Of a stretch of DNA of 64,000 nt, positions 55,015 to 64,000 are shown one piece after another. Where the stretch lies: NCBI GenBank assembly GCA_023266095.1, contig JAHFRV010000007.1, positions 1 to 64,000 on the forward strand, read 5' to 3'. Each line of letters begins with the position of its first letter. Position 1 is the first letter of the stretch. Under the pieces are notes generated by a model. The model saw only the letters and a program-made list of their open reading frames with translations. It was not told the origin of the DNA and made no database searches. The DNA comes from Gammaproteobacteria bacterium (lineage in GTDB: Bacteria; Pseudomonadota; Gammaproteobacteria; DRLM01). The position numbers and the translations under genes were made by a program.

Positions 55015-56339
55015 TGGATTTCAGCGCCATAGAAGGTCTCCTGCTGGAAGCGATGGGGCTTGATAGCGAGTCGATCGGTAATAATACCGTGCAGAGAATC
55101 GTCCGACAGAGGATGGATGAAGTTGGGATTGAGCTGGCCGGAGACTATTTGGCCAAAATAAAAAAAGATCCGGTTGAATTACAAGAGTTGATCGACGCGG
55201 TCACTGTGCCGGAAACCTGGTTTTTCAGAGATAAGAACCCCTTTATTTTGTTGACCGAAGTAGTGCGCCGCGAATGGTTTCCTCCTTCGCGTGAACGGCT
55301 ATTAAGAATATTGAGCATCCCTTGCGCGACCGGCGAGGAACCGTATTCGATCGCCATGGTGCTGAAAGACATGGGCTTCAATGCCGAGACGGTGCGGGTT
55401 GATGCCGTCGACATCAGTATCCGGGCATTGGGCCGCGCGCGGCGGGCGGTTTATGGGTCGAATTCTTTTCGGGGTGACGAAGGCAATTATCGTTCCCGCT
55501 ACTTTAACAAATCAGATGATGGATACGTGTTGAACGACTCGATAAAACAAATGGTGAATTTGCAGCACGAGAATTTACTCAATTCAAAATATCTGGCGGG
55601 GTCTGAGTTGTATGACGTGGTTTTTTGCAGAAATGTGCTCATTTACTTCAGGCGTGAGCAGCAGGACGTGGCGGTTAAAAAGCTTTATCGAATATTAGCC
55701 GCAAATGGACTCTTATTCGTTGGTCATGCCGAAGGCGGCCGTTTGCCCAGCGAGCTTTTTGCATCCATGAAGCAGTCGGGCACATTCGCATTCAGAAAGC
55801 GGGCATTGGCCACGCGCGAAACGGATCTCGCGGTGGATAAGCTGGACGTGTCCTTAAATAAGCACGAACCATTGCCCCATTTTCCCCAGCAGCCACTGGT
55901 CAATAGCGGTAGTGGTAGCGTGGAGAAAAGAAAGCTGAGCGGTGATACGGCGGCGGCAGAGAAGAACACCGCGCAAGCCGCTAAACAACTCAGAAAATCC
56001 GACGGCAACAGCATAACCAACCTTAACGGCGACGTGTCACTTGTTGAAGTGCGAAGGCTGGCGGATAAAGGGGAGTTGAGCGCAGCGGCAGAATATTGCG
56101 AACAATTCTTATTGAAAAACACGGTTTCCGCTGAAGCCTATTATTTACTGGGTCTGATCAAACAAGCGGAGGGAAAAGATTCTTTCGCAGGTGAATTGTT
56201 TCGTAAAGCGGTGTACCTGGATCCGCGTCACTATCAGGCCTTGGTGCATCTCGCCGCGCAAGCTGAATTATTGGGAAATTGGGCGGCCGCTGCCGTTTAT
56301 CGTTCGCGGGCCTCTCGTGTCATGGATAAAGACAAATAG
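55014..56339 (+). CDS. wspC: CheR methyltransferase WspC with TPR repeats
   Basis: A 441-residue protein that methylates receptor glutamates using SAM. The CheR N-terminal helical domain precedes the SAM domain with ILSIPCATGEEPYSIAMVL, VDAVDISIRALGRAR and VVFCRNVLIYFRREQQ. A linker of about 80 Ser/Lys-rich residues leads to C-terminal TPR units (AEYCEQFLLKNTVSAEAYYL, YLDPRHYQALVHLAAQAELL), as in WspC. ATG 55014 overlaps the wspB stop; GTG 55011 is also possible. Confidence 0.9.
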   Translation: MDFSAIEGLLLEAMGLDSESIGNNTVQRIVRQRMDEVGIELAGDYLAKIKKDPVELQELIDAVTVPETWFFRDKNPFILLTEVVRREWFPPSRERLLRILSIPCATGEEPYSIAMVLKDMGFNAETVRVDAVDISIRALGRARRAVYGSNSFRGDEGNYRSRYFNKSDDGYVLNDSIKQMVNLQHENLLNSKYLAGSELYDVVFCRNVLIYFRREQQDVAVKKLYRILAANGLLFVGHAEGGRLPSELFASMKQSGTFAFRKRALATRETDLAVDKLDVSLNKHEPLPHFPQQPLVNSGSGSVEKRKLSGDTAAAEKNTAQAAKQLRKSDGNSITNLNGDVSLVEVRRLADKGELSAAAEYCEQFLLKNTVSAEAYYLLGLIKQAEGKDSFAGELFRKAVYLDPRHYQALVHLAAQAELLGNWAAAAVYRSRASRVMDKDK

Positions 56340-56382
56340 TGACGTGATATGAGTCCTAGGGCGATGAATAGAGGAATAGATC

Positions 56383-57087
56383 ATGAGTAATGTCAAGGAA
56401 ACTCCAAAGTCATCGGAAGGCATCATTATCAACGATTGCTGGAACCGGATCGGCGTGTGGGGCAATGAAAAACCGCGTTGCCCGGAACTGGATAAAGTTA
56501 TCCACTGCGCCAATTGCAAAGTGTACTCAGCTAGCGGCCGTTTACTGCTGGATAGAGCAGCCGATCCGCACTATATAAAAACCTGGACCGACCAGCTCAA
56601 GCAGATTAAAAAAAAGAAGGATCAGAATTCGGTATCGGTAGTGGTGTTCCGGATTTCTGAAGAATGGTTGGCTTTGCCGGCCCGTTTATTCCAAGAAGTA
56701 GTGGACATGCGGGTTGTTCACCGGGTTCCCCATGCCAAGAGCGGCGTGCTTAAAGGACTGGTCAATATCCGTGGTGAATTGCAGTTGTGTGTTTCACTGG
56801 GACGTTTGCTGGGGGTGGATAAAAGAACAGCATCGAGTGACGACGCCACGCAGGGTATTTATGCGCGGCTAGTAGTGTTCTCGGATAATGAGAATAGATA
56901 TGTATTTCCGGTAAGCGAAGTGAAAGGGGTTCATCGTTATGGTTACACTGACTTGCAGAATGTCCCCGCGACCGCGGAACATAGTGCGATAAATTATATG
57001 AAAGGTATGTTGGACATGGACGGTAAGCACGTCGGATGCCTGGATGAGACGTTGTTGTTCTCGGCGCTCAAGAGGGTGATGACATGA
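56383..57087 (+). CDS. wspD: CheW-like adaptor WspD with Cys-rich N-terminus
   Basis: A 234-residue protein. The N-terminal 60 residues carry four cysteines in DCWNRIGVWGNEKPRCPELD and VIHCANCKVY, a pattern seen in WspD proteins and possibly a metal site. A CheW domain follows (SVVVFRISEEWLALPARLFQ, LKGLVNIRGELQLCVSLGRL). A GAGG site lies upstream; the stop overlaps wspE as ATGA. Confidence 0.88.
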   Translation: MSNVKETPKSSEGIIINDCWNRIGVWGNEKPRCPELDKVIHCANCKVYSASGRLLLDRAADPHYIKTWTDQLKQIKKKKDQNSVSVVVFRISEEWLALPARLFQEVVDMRVVHRVPHAKSGVLKGLVNIRGELQLCVSLGRLLGVDKRTASSDDATQGIYARLVVFSDNENRYVFPVSEVKGVHRYGYTDLQNVPATAEHSAINYMKGMLDMDGKHVGCLDETLLFSALKRVMT

Positions 57088-60041
57088 ATAAGAAGGATAT
57101 GAATAATCTGGCCGATGCCTCGATGCTGGAGTTATTCCGCATGGAGATGGATCAACATGCCGTGGTGTTGAACGAAGGTCTGTTGCGATTGGAAGAAGAT
57201 CCCGCTTCTCCTGAAAAAATCGAGCCCTTGATGCGGGCTGCCCACTCTATCAAAGGCGCGGCGCGCCTGGTGGGGTTGTCGTATGCGGTCGGGCTGGCGC
57301 ATAAAATGGAAGATTGTTTGGTCGCGGCGCAGACTGGAAAGCTGTGGTTGACCGCCGATAGTATCGATTTGCTGCTGAAATGCGTCGATATGCTGACGTA
57401 TATTTCAGATATGACCCATGACGAAAACTTCGAGTTACCACAATCACGCCAAACGGAGCTGGCCGATCTGGAAGAGGCTTTGGCCGAGGTGATCAGCTTC
57501 GATAAAAAACCAAAATCCAATCCGGTGGCGGCCAAGGCGGTGGAAAAATCTACTGAGATAGAATCGACGAAGGAAGCCGAGTTAGCCGATAAAGAGATGG
57601 ATAGCGAGAGTAATTCGTCGGCGAAGAAGGGAAGCAAAAAAACCGTAACACGCAAGACACCGGCACCCAGCAAGAAAAATCCCGCTACTGATTCTGGTGA
57701 GATAGATGCGGCCGTAACCTTGAACGATCCTTCCATGATGGAATTATTTCGTCTTGAGGTGGCGCAACAGGGCCAGGTCTTGACTGAAGGCTTATTGCAA
57801 TTGGAGGAAGATGCGTTTTCTCCAGAGCGACTCGAATCTTTGATGCGTGCCGCTCATTCCATCAAAGGTGCGGCACGGCTGGTCGGGGTGGATTTGGCGG
57901 TAGGCCTCGCCCATCGTATGGAAGATTGCCTGGTCGCGGCGCAAACCGGCAAACTGCAGTTGTCTCCCGATGATATCGATGTCTTGCTTAAATCCAGTGA
58001 TATGTTGTGCGCCATCGGTCAAATTACCGGAGTAGCCGATGCGGCGCTCAGCGAGACGCATCAGCAAGTGCACGAACAGCTCCTGAATCGCTTGTCGCAG
58101 GTGTTGGCCGGCCGCTATCAGCCCGCTAAACAAGCGCCGATGTCTGAGGCCGCGCCCGTTGAAAAACATCGCGTCGAGGCAGGCGAGGTACAGGCGGTGT
58201 CCGCCAGCCAACAAATCGGAGAAGCCAAGCCGAAACACGCTCCCTTCGAGCCGATCAAAAAAGAAAAGGAAAAAAATGTTGCCGTGACCCAGACAGCTGA
58301 CCGGGTGTTGCGTATCAGCGCCGAGCAGCTTAATCGATTAATGGGACTCGCCGGCGAATCCATGGTCGAGGCGCGGTGGTTGCGGCCTTATGTGGAAAGT
58401 ATGCTGCGGCTTAAGCGCCGCCAGGCTGAAATAGTCACCTTACTTGACGGATTGCGTGAACAGCTCGATGAGAATCTTGATCGCGATAAATTGCGCAGGA
58501 TGTTGCGTGAGGCCCAGGGCAAGGCAGCTGAGTGTCGGCAAATTCTCGGCGACCGCCTGGCGGAATTGGAGTCGTATGACCGTCGTGCCGTGAATTTATC
58601 GAGCCGTTTACGCCGTGAAGTGGTCACTAGTCGGATGCGGCCGTTTGGTGACGGGGTGCAAGGTTTTCCGAGGATGATCCGCGATCTGGCCCGTCAGCTC
58701 GGCAAACAAGTGCAGCTGCAGATAGACGGTCAGGCGACCATGGTCGATCGCGATATTCTCGAAAAAATCGAGGCGCCACTCAATCATCTTCTGCGCAACT
58801 CCATGGATCACGGCATTGAGCCGGCGGATCAGCGCGAGGCGGCCGGTAAGCCGGCGCGCGGCACTATCCGCCTTTCCGCCTATCACCAATCGGGCATGCT
58901 TTCGGTAGTGGTGGAAGACGACGGACGCGGGGTGGATACCGAACGTCTCCGTAAGAAAGTGGTCGAGCGTGAGCTGGTCACAGCGGAGATGGCGGTCGAC
59001 CTCAGCGAAGCTGAGCTGATGGAATTCTTATTTCTGCCCAGTTTCAGCACCAAGGATGAAGTGACCGAAATCTCCGGCCGCGGGGTCGGTCTTGACGTGG
59101 TTCACGATGTGGTCCAGGAGATGCGCGGCATGGTGCGCGCCACGTCTCAATTGGGTAGCGGAACCCGCTTCCAATTGCAGTTACCGTTGACGCTGTCGGT
59201 ATTGCCGGCGTTGTTGGTTGAAATCGCCGATGAGCCTTATGCCTTTCCCTTGGCGCGTATCGAACGGATTCTGCATGTTCCCAGGCAATCGCTGCGTGAA
59301 GTCGAAGGGCATCAATATATCAGCGTCGAGGATCATCACGTCGGCTTGGTGTCGGCGTATCAGATTTTCGGATTCGGCGAGATTAACTCGCAGCGTGACG
59401 ATTTGCCGGTCGTTGTTCTCGGCGAACGCAAAAATTCCTACGGCCTAGTGGTGGACCGATTTCTCGGCGAACGTGATTTGGTCGTGCACGTCCTGCCGCC
59501 TCAGTTGGGGAAAATAAAGGATATCAGTTCAGCCGCTTTGATGGAAAACGGCGCCCCCTTGCTGGTGGTCGATGTCGATGACATGTTGCGCTCGATAGAA
59601 AAAATCGTGATGGGCGGCCGCCTCAACCGGGTCGGTGAACCGCAGCAGAAAGACGAACAGGCCAAGAAGAAGCGCATTCTGGTGGTCGATGATTCGATCA
59701 CAGTGCGTGAAGTGGAGCGTAAATTACTGACCGCCTCGGGTTATTCGGTGGATGTGGCGGTGGATGGCATGGATGGTTGGAACGCTTTGCGTGAAGGCGA
59801 TTATGACCTGATCATCAGTGATATCGACATGCCGCGGCTAGATGGCATCGAATTGGTAAGAATGATACGCCAAGATGCAAAATTTAAGGACATGCCGGTA
59901 ATGATCGTTTCATACAAGGATCGTGAAGAGGATCGTTTTCGCGGTTTGGAGGCGGGTGCGAATTATTATCTCACCAAGGGAAGTTTTCACGACGAAACTC
60001 TCAGGGAAGCCGTAATTGATTTGATAGGTGTTGCCGCATGA
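57084..60041 (+). CDS. wspE: CheA-type hybrid kinase WspE with two Hpt domains
   Basis: A 985-residue hybrid kinase. Two Hpt domains (about residues 10-130 and 215-330) each contain RAAHSIKGAARLVG, with phospho-acceptors His54 and His258. The linker between them is Lys/Ser/Glu-rich. The dimerisation and ATPase domains follow (LNHLLRNSMDHGIEPADQR, VEDDGRGVDTERL, GRGVGLDVVHDVV), then a CheW domain and a receiver domain (ILVVDDSITVREVERKL, DLIISDIDMPRLDG). It should phosphorylate WspR and WspF. Canonical WspE has one Hpt; the pair here looks like an internal duplication. Confidence 0.93.
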   Translation: MNKKDMNNLADASMLELFRMEMDQHAVVLNEGLLRLEEDPASPEKIEPLMRAAHSIKGAARLVGLSYAVGLAHKMEDCLVAAQTGKLWLTADSIDLLLKCVDMLTYISDMTHDENFELPQSRQTELADLEEALAEVISFDKKPKSNPVAAKAVEKSTEIESTKEAELADKEMDSESNSSAKKGSKKTVTRKTPAPSKKNPATDSGEIDAAVTLNDPSMMELFRLEVAQQGQVLTEGLLQLEEDAFSPERLESLMRAAHSIKGAARLVGVDLAVGLAHRMEDCLVAAQTGKLQLSPDDIDVLLKSSDMLCAIGQITGVADAALSETHQQVHEQLLNRLSQVLAGRYQPAKQAPMSEAAPVEKHRVEAGEVQAVSASQQIGEAKPKHAPFEPIKKEKEKNVAVTQTADRVLRISAEQLNRLMGLAGESMVEARWLRPYVESMLRLKRRQAEIVTLLDGLREQLDENLDRDKLRRMLREAQGKAAECRQILGDRLAELESYDRRAVNLSSRLRREVVTSRMRPFGDGVQGFPRMIRDLARQLGKQVQLQIDGQATMVDRDILEKIEAPLNHLLRNSMDHGIEPADQREAAGKPARGTIRLSAYHQSGMLSVVVEDDGRGVDTERLRKKVVERELVTAEMAVDLSEAELMEFLFLPSFSTKDEVTEISGRGVGLDVVHDVVQEMRGMVRATSQLGSGTRFQLQLPLTLSVLPALLVEIADEPYAFPLARIERILHVPRQSLREVEGHQYISVEDHHVGLVSAYQIFGFGEINSQRDDLPVVVLGERKNSYGLVVDRFLGERDLVVHVLPPQLGKIKDISSAALMENGAPLLVVDVDDMLRSIEKIVMGGRLNRVGEPQQKDEQAKKKRILVVDDSITVREVERKLLTASGYSVDVAVDGMDGWNALREGDYDLIISDIDMPRLDGIELVRMIRQDAKFKDMPVMIVSYKDREEDRFRGLEAGANYYLTKGSFHDETLREAVIDLIGVAA

Positions 60042-61084
60042 GGATTGCCATTGTCAATGACATGACGCTTGCATTGGAAAGTTTACGGCGGGTGGTCAAC
60101 AGCGCCAGCCAGCATCAAATCGCTTGGGTTGCGCGCGACGGCGCGGAGGCGGTAAAACGCTGCGCCGAGGATCGGCCGGATTTGATCTTGATGGATTTGA
60201 TCATGCCGGTAATGAATGGCGCGGAGGCCACCCGCCAGATTATGTTCAGTAACCCGTGTCCGATTTTGGTGGTGACCAGCTCGGTGGGCGGCAATGCGTC
60301 GCTGGTGTTCGAGGCCATGGGCGCCGGAGCCTTGGACGCGGTGCGCACGCCTATACTCGCCCAGCAAGGCGAGCAGGGTGCGGCGGGTTTGTTGGCCAAG
60401 ATAGCCACGATCGAGAAGTTGACCAGGACGGCCCCGGTTCGCCGTCCAAACGAGGCGCCGGGCGAAAAAAACCTCGGCGCGCCGAGCGGGCTAAAACTGC
60501 TCGCCATCGGTTCGTCCACCGGCGGCCCCAAAGCGTTGGCGACGATACTATCGAAGTTGCCCGCTGATTTCCCGGGTGCGGTGGTGATTATTCAACACGT
60601 CGATGCGCAATTCGCGGGCGAATTAGCGGAATGGTTGAACGAACAATGCGCGCTCCCAGTACGTCTCGCCCGCGAGGGTGACCGGCCTACGGCCGGTACC
60701 GTGCTGCTGGCGGGGACCAACGATCATCTGGTGCTGACCGATATGTTACGTCTCAGCTATAGCGACGCACCACGCGATATGGTGTACCGCCCATCGGTGG
60801 ATGTCTTTTTTGAAAGTGTCGTGCGTTATTGGCGGGGTGGGGTGGTCGGCGTTTTACTGACCGGTATGGGGCGCGATGGCGGCATGGGTTTGCTACGGTT
60901 GCGCGAACGGGGACACCATACCATTGCGGAACACCAATCGACCTGCGCGGTATACGGCATGCCGAAGACCGCCGTACTGCTCAACGCGGCGGTCGAGGTG
61001 CTGCCGGTAGGCGATATCGCCCCGGCGTTGTTGAAGGTTTTTCCCGGCAGGGCCGATACAGGGAAAAGAGGCGTCATGTCATGA
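60038..61084 (+). CDS. wspF: CheB-type methylesterase WspF
   Basis: A 348-residue protein that removes receptor methyl groups and resets the Wsp system. The receiver domain has the phospho-Asp in LILMDLIMPVMNG. The methylesterase domain shows Ser in IGSSTGGPKAL, His in VIIQHVDAQF and Asp in TGMGRDGGMGLL. Start and stop overlap wspE and wspR by four bases each. In Pseudomonas, loss of WspF locks WspR on; this copy looks intact. Confidence 0.92.
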   Translation: MRIAIVNDMTLALESLRRVVNSASQHQIAWVARDGAEAVKRCAEDRPDLILMDLIMPVMNGAEATRQIMFSNPCPILVVTSSVGGNASLVFEAMGAGALDAVRTPILAQQGEQGAAGLLAKIATIEKLTRTAPVRRPNEAPGEKNLGAPSGLKLLAIGSSTGGPKALATILSKLPADFPGAVVIIQHVDAQFAGELAEWLNEQCALPVRLAREGDRPTAGTVLLAGTNDHLVLTDMLRLSYSDAPRDMVYRPSVDVFFESVVRYWRGGVVGVLLTGMGRDGGMGLLRLRERGHHTIAEHQSTCAVYGMPKTAVLLNAAVEVLPVGDIAPALLKVFPGRADTGKRGVMS

Positions 61085-62235
61085 ATAAAGACAAAATCAT
61101 CAAAAGAGAGCCGGCTCCGAACGAGGCGCCATACACTATGACCCGGGTTTTATTGGTGGACGATCAGCCCATTGTCGCCGAAGCAATCCGGCGTATGCTG
61201 GTCACCGAGGAAAACCTCGAATATCACTATTGCACCGATCCGGCGCGGGCCATCGCCGAGGCGGTTGAATTCCAGCCCACGGTTATTCTGCAGGATTTGG
61301 TCATGCCCGACATCGACGGCATGATGCTGCTGCGCTTTTTCCGGGCGAATCCCGAGACCAAGAATATTCCTATCATCGTGATGTCTTCCAAAGAAGATCC
61401 CAAGATAAAAAGCGAGGCATTCGAGCTGCAGGCCAGCGATTACCTGGTCAAAATCCCTGATAAGATCGAGTTAATCGCCCGGGTGCGCGCGCATACCCGC
61501 AGTTATCTGGCTCAGTTACAGCGTGACGAAGCCTATCGCGCTTTACACGACATGCAGATCGAACTGGAGAAGACCAATAAGGAGCTGCAGCGACTGACCA
61601 GTCTTGACGGCTTGACCGGTATCGCCAACCGTCGCCGTTTCGATGAATACCTGGATCAGGAATGGATGCGCGCGGCGCGCGGTAACAAGGTGATTTCGCT
61701 GATCCTGATGGACATCGATCACTTCAAGACCTATAACGACAACTACGGTCATCAGGGTGGTGACGACGTGCTGCGGAAGGTGGCGCAAGCCATCGATCAG
61801 GGTACCAATCGCCCCGGCGATTTGGTGGCGCGCTACGGCGGCGAAGAGTTCGCGATTATCATGCCCGATACCGATCCCGACGGCGCCGAAACCGTCGCCG
61901 AGAAAATCCGTCTAGCGGTGGAGAAACTCGCTATTCCCCACGCGCATTCATCGGCGGCGGCCTGTGTCACCATCAGCATGGGTGTGGCGAGCATCATTCC
62001 GCGCGACGGGATATTGCCGTCGATGTTGATCGCGGCGGCGGACGAGGCTTTGTATGCGGCCAAACACACGGGACGTAATCGTTTCGTCAACGCCCATGAC
62101 GTGAAGAAAACCGCGACCGCCGCCGAAAAGGCTGAACAAGAACCAGAATCAGAAGAAAAAAAGGCAACGGATGACGCAGCCAAGCCATCCAAGAAGAAAA
62201 TTGCCAAGGACAAGATATTCCGCGCCGCCGGTTAA
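61081..62235 (+). CDS. wspR: Response regulator diguanylate cyclase WspR
   Basis: A 384-residue output protein. The receiver domain (about 20-140) has its Asp in VILQDLVMPDIDG. A coiled coil (EAYRALHDMQIELEKTNKEL) links it to the GGDEF domain with active site YGGEEF. An RxxD inhibitory site (RPGD) lies five residues before it, as in Pseudomonas WspR. When phosphorylated it should make c-di-GMP. The last 50 residues are a charged Lys/Glu/Ala-rich tail (EKAEQEPESEEKKATDD, AAKPSKKKIAKDK) that WspR normally lacks. Confidence 0.93.
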   Translation: MNKDKIIKREPAPNEAPYTMTRVLLVDDQPIVAEAIRRMLVTEENLEYHYCTDPARAIAEAVEFQPTVILQDLVMPDIDGMMLLRFFRANPETKNIPIIVMSSKEDPKIKSEAFELQASDYLVKIPDKIELIARVRAHTRSYLAQLQRDEAYRALHDMQIELEKTNKELQRLTSLDGLTGIANRRRFDEYLDQEWMRAARGNKVISLILMDIDHFKTYNDNYGHQGGDDVLRKVAQAIDQGTNRPGDLVARYGGEEFAIIMPDTDPDGAETVAEKIRLAVEKLAIPHAHSSAAACVTISMGVASIIPRDGILPSMLIAAADEALYAAKHTGRNRFVNAHDVKKTATAAEKAEQEPESEEKKATDDAAKPSKKKIAKDKIFRAAG

Positions 62236-62258
62236 ACCGCGCCGGCCATCCGGGTTTG

Positions 62259-63536
62259 TTAATCTTCCGCGGCAATGCGGCGCAGCGCGGGGTAGATTCG
62301 CGCCGTCTTGATGGTGTTGGCGCTGGTTTGTATGACTTCGATGGGGTAACCCGCGATCATCACACTCGTGCCCGGTTCGGGGATCGATTCCATATGTTCG
62401 GTGATGAGGCCGTTGAAGGTTTTCGGACCGTCGGTCGGCAATTGCCATTCCATAAGCCGGTTCAATTCGCGGATGTTGGCGCTGCCGTCGACCAAGAAGC
62501 TGCCGTCATCCTGTGGGTGGACCTCGCGTACGGTGGCTGCGGCGTCGGTGGTGAATTCGCCGACGATTTCTTCGAGGATATCTTCGAGCGTCACCAGACC
62601 TAGGATGTCACCGTATTCGTCGACCACCAATCCGATCCGGCGTTTTTGCCGCTGAAAATTCAGGAGTTGCGTATTAAGCGGCGTGCCTTCCGGCACAAAG
62701 TAGGCTTCGCGGGCGATTTGGCTTAGGGCTTCCTTGGTGAGTTTGCCCTCGGCGACCAGATGCAGGGCATTACGTAGATGGATGATGCCCACCACGTTGT
62801 CGATGCTCGCGCGGTAGACCGGTAGTCGGGTGTGCTGGCTGGTAGTCAGCAGACGCATGGCATCGTCGAGATCGCCCTCGATGTCGATACCGATGATTTC
62901 GTTGCGCGGCACCATGATGTCCTCGACCGTGACGTTTTCCAGATCGAGGATGCTGAGCAGCATGCGTTGATGACGGCGCGGGATGAGCGCCCCCGCTTCG
63001 TTGACCACGCTGCGCAGCTCGTCGCGGCTGAGCTGATGCATGGCCGGCTCCTTGGCGGAAATCCCGAATACCTTTAACAGCGAATTGGCAATGCCATTGG
63101 TCAGCCAGACGATGGGATAGAGCAGCCGCAATAGCGGCGTGAGGATATAGGCCACCGGCAGCGCGATGCGTTCCGGATGCAGTACAGCCAGCGTTTTCGG
63201 CGTGACTTCGCCGAAGATCAGCAGGAGTATGGTAAGTAGACCGGTGGCTATCGCAATACCGGTTTCCCCCATCAGGCGCAAGCCGATCAAGGTAGCCAGA
63301 GCCGAGGCGGCGATGTTGACAAAGTTGTTGCCCAGCAGGATGAGGCCGATGAGGCGGTCGGGTCGCGCCAGCAGGGCGCTGGTCAGCATGGCGCCGCGAT
63401 GTTTGGATTTGGCGAGATGGCGCAGACGGTAACGATTGATACTCATCATCGCCGTTTCCGATGCGGAAAAGAAGGCCGAGAGTGCGATCATCACAATCAG
63501 CGCGGTGAACAAGGCGCTTAGCGGAATGTCTTCCAT
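62259..63536 (-). CDS. CorC/CNNM-family transporter (YfjD-like)
   Basis: A 425-residue membrane protein. The N-terminal DUF21/CNNM domain has three or four helices (SAFFSASETAMMSINRYRLR is its hallmark). It is followed by two CBS domains (IMVPRNEIIGIDIEGDLDDA; IGLVVDEYGDILGLVTLEDI) and a CorC_HlyC domain at the end (DGSFLVDGSANIRELN). It probably moves magnesium or related ions. It lies downstream of ypjD on the same strand, as in E. coli. Confidence 0.92.
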   Translation of the reverse strand: MEDIPLSALFTALIVMIALSAFFSASETAMMSINRYRLRHLAKSKHRGAMLTSALLARPDRLIGLILLGNNFVNIAASALATLIGLRLMGETGIAIATGLLTILLLIFGEVTPKTLAVLHPERIALPVAYILTPLLRLLYPIVWLTNGIANSLLKVFGISAKEPAMHQLSRDELRSVVNEAGALIPRRHQRMLLSILDLENVTVEDIMVPRNEIIGIDIEGDLDDAMRLLTTSQHTRLPVYRASIDNVVGIIHLRNALHLVAEGKLTKEALSQIAREAYFVPEGTPLNTQLLNFQRQKRRIGLVVDEYGDILGLVTLEDILEEIVGEFTTDAAATVREVHPQDDGSFLVDGSANIRELNRLMEWQLPTDGPKTFNGLITEHMESIPEPGTSVMIAGYPIEVIQTSANTIKTARIYPALRRIAAED

Positions 63537-63618
63537 GGTCTGTCAGCGTACGCTATGGGCTGAAAAGCTGGCTCGCTTGGGCGGCGACTTCCAGCGCTAC
63601 GTCCACTACTGCGTTCCC

Positions 63619-64000
63619 TCAACGATTGAGCACGATTTCCAAGACCCATTTACTGCCGAGGTAAGCGAGCAACAACGCGGTAAATCCCCACAGAGTCCAG
63701 CGGATGGCGACGCGTCCGCGCCAGCCCGAACGCCAGCGGCCAAGCAGCAAAATGGCGAAAATCACCCAGGCCGTGATGGAAAACACAGTTTTGTGGACCA
63801 GATGCTGGGCGAACAAATCTTCCAGATAGAGAATACCGCTCAATAGCGACAGGCTGTGCAGGATGAAGCCGATGGCGATTAATTGAAATAAGAGGCTTTC
63901 CATGGTTTCCAGCGGCGGCAGGGCGCGGATAAAACCGCCGGGACGTTTGTTGTGCAGATGACGGTCTTGAATGGCCAGTAAAATGGCCTGGCCGGCGGCG
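63619..64000 (-). CDS. ypjD: YpjD-like (CcsA/ResC-type) membrane protein, partial
   Basis: The C-terminal 126 residues of a cytochrome c assembly-type inner-membrane protein; the start lies beyond the right edge of the window. The visible part holds LLAIQDRHLHNKRPGGFIRA, LPPLETMESLLFQLIAIGF, GILYLEDLFAQHLVHKTVFS and RVAIRWTLWGFTALLLAYLG, matching the YpjD end. Three membrane helices are visible. It pairs with the corC gene downstream. Confidence 0.88.
   Translation of the reverse strand, partial: AAGQAILLAIQDRHLHNKRPGGFIRALPPLETMESLLFQLIAIGFILHSLSLLSGILYLEDLFAQHLVHKTVFSITAWVIFAILLLGRWRSGWRGRVAIRWTLWGFTALLLAYLGSKWVLEIVLNR

Overview
This 64 kb window reads as chromosomal DNA of a gammaproteobacterium with GC-rich genes. 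The gene order dapA-bamC-(MBL)-purC with bcp divergent upstream, and ypjD-corC at the right edge, matches gammaproteobacterial synteny. A PEP-CTERM surface protein, a bactofilin, single-chain PurL and a complete Wsp chemosensory operon point to an environmental, biofilm-forming, respiring bacterium, possibly Chromatiales-like. That last placement is inference only. No rRNA, tRNA, CRISPR array, prophage or plasmid gene was seen.

Layout. 0-10 kb: sodB, a solitary modA, a Sel1 lipoprotein, pyrD, a bactofilin, an M61 peptidase, a 2-Cys peroxiredoxin and a KatE-type catalase. 9.6-15.4 kb: a minus-strand 'Bat' operon (DUF58, DUF4381, BatA, fused BatB-BatC, BatD) whose usual MoxR ATPase is not adjacent. 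15.5-18.1 kb: a decayed accessory patch with a frameshifted GmrSD-like DUF262/DUF1524 gene, a RAYT transposase fossil and REP-like palindromes. 18.2-19 kb: a PEP-CTERM gene behind a good sigma-54 promoter match. 19.3-30.3 kb: phoH, bcp, dapA, bamC, an MBL hydrolase, purC, purL and a PAS-GGDEF protein. 30.6-40.7 kb: an ICMT-like methyltransferase, TerC, a B12-binding radical SAM protein, a small exported protein behind a perfect 27-bp Fur-type palindrome, VKOR-DsbA plus moeA, and an NfeD/slipin pair preceded by five back-to-back hairpins.

40.8-49.3 kb: a periplasmic binding protein and a histidine kinase face a tight minus-strand operon. That operon encodes an acetolactate-synthase-like TPP enzyme, two diverged citrate-synthase-fold proteins that seem to lack canonical catalytic residues, and a TonB-dependent receptor. 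It is the best candidate here for an undescribed system. 49.3-51.9 kb: a REC-REC-PAS-GGDEF-EAL protein.

52.4-62.2 kb: wspABCDEFR with overlapping genes. The receptor WspA carries a CxxCH haem-c motif in its periplasmic domain and WspE has two near-identical Hpt domains, so c-di-GMP output by WspR may be tied to a redox or gas signal. 62.3-64 kb: a CorC/CNNM transporter and the truncated ypjD gene. At least three other proteins here also make, break or respond through c-di-GMP or two-component signalling, so the right half of the window is rich in signalling.
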